Source: Verrucomicrobiales bacterium (GTDB lineage: Bacteria > Verrucomicrobiota > Verrucomicrobiia > Verrucomicrobiales > DEV007). Taken from it: a stretch of DNA of 5,698 nucleotides. Of the stretch, positions 5,443 through 5,698 are shown in pieces. Under the pieces are notes generated by a model. The model was not told where the DNA came from and ran no database searches. It saw nothing but the letters and a program-made list of their open reading frames with translations. The stretch is taken from the NCBI GenBank assembly GCA_013003335.1, contig JABDJT010000565.1, forward strand, positions 1 through 5,698, read 5' to 3'. A program made the translations under genes and the position numbers. Numbering within the stretch: the first letter of the stretch is position 1; each line of letters opens with the position of its first letter.

Positions 5443-5698
5443 TTACCCGAATCGGACGACGTAAACCGGCGGAAGATGGGAGGAGATTTCCGTCCAGGAA
5501 TCCCCGCCGTTTTCCGAGATCCACAGCCCGCCAGTCGTCGAACCCATCACGAGGACATTGCCGGTCGAGTCCACTTCCAGCGCGTGCCGATAGACCAAAT
5601 CGTAGGCGGGAGGCGAGGGGAGTCCACGGGTTAGCGGGTCGAAGGAATTTCCGCCGTCCCGGGTGCGGTTGACGATGAATTTTCCATCAATTGGATAG
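5443..5698 (-). CDS. BNR/Asp-box beta-propeller protein (WD40/YVTN/BNR-like, sialidase-type), C-terminal part
   Basis: The last 84 residues of a protein whose start lies beyond the right edge; the stop is TAA (complement of 5443-5445). Two Asp-box motifs (S/T-x-D/N-x-G-x-x-W/F) are visible: TRDGGNSF and SENGGDSW. They are separated by a strand-turn unit with LEVDSTGNVLVMGSTTGG. Such boxes cap blades of beta propellers in sialidases, photosystem II assembly factor-like and VPS10-like proteins. The ending SSHLPPVYVVRF is like that of the common bacterial BNR-repeat proteins of about 350-400 aa annotated as exo-alpha-sialidase or glycosyl hydrolase, often without proof of activity. No catalytic residue of a true sialidase can be checked in this fragment. 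It converges on the small gene ending at 5436. Confidence 0.8.
   Translation of the reverse strand, partial: YPIDGKFIVNRTRDGGNSFDPLTRGLPSPPAYDLVYRHALEVDSTGNVLVMGSTTGGLWISENGGDSWTEISSHLPPVYVVRFG

Overview
The window looks like a chromosomal segment of a moderately high-GC Verrucomicrobiota bacterium, possibly of the Opitutae or a near relative. Three things point there: a short sigma-70 protein of the Rhodopirellula/Verrucomicrobium type, the remains of a PEP-CTERM (exosortase-sorted) protein, and Gram-negative envelope proteins (an exported PhoD-like phosphatase and an eight-stranded outer-membrane barrel). The taxonomic call is an inference from gene content and was not tested by a search.

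Layout from left to right. A sigma factor (1-462, minus strand) runs off the left edge and is divergent from a secreted PhoD-family phosphatase (598-1635, plus). Next come about 715 bases with no intact gene. They begin with what I read as a deletion scar: a gene start resembling the dihydrodipicolinate synthase (DapA-like) family at 1662 runs for about 15 codons, then passes directly into the 3' end of a PEP-CTERM protein in another frame (to 1954). After that lie a stem-loop with a T6 tail (2114-2162), a near-consensus promoter (2192-2221) and a very stable hairpin (2235-2262). These appear to insulate and drive a HEPN-domain gene (2352-3200) whose codons are visibly more AT-rich than its neighbours.

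The right half holds a complete nitrilase-superfamily amidohydrolase (3319-4293), a spacer with a 21-bp-phased direct repeat (4339-4376), an outer-membrane barrel gene (4516-5064) with a good terminator (5126-5161), a small highly charged hypothetical protein (5242-5436), and the C-terminus of a BNR/Asp-box propeller protein on the minus strand (5443-5698).

The genes do not form one pathway. Apart from the two gene pairs at the edges, they look like independent single-gene units. The most unusual parts are the chimeric pseudogene scar and the adjoining HEPN module with its own terminator, promoter and leader hairpin. I see no CRISPR array, tRNA, rRNA or intact insertion sequence, and no complete multi-gene defence system.
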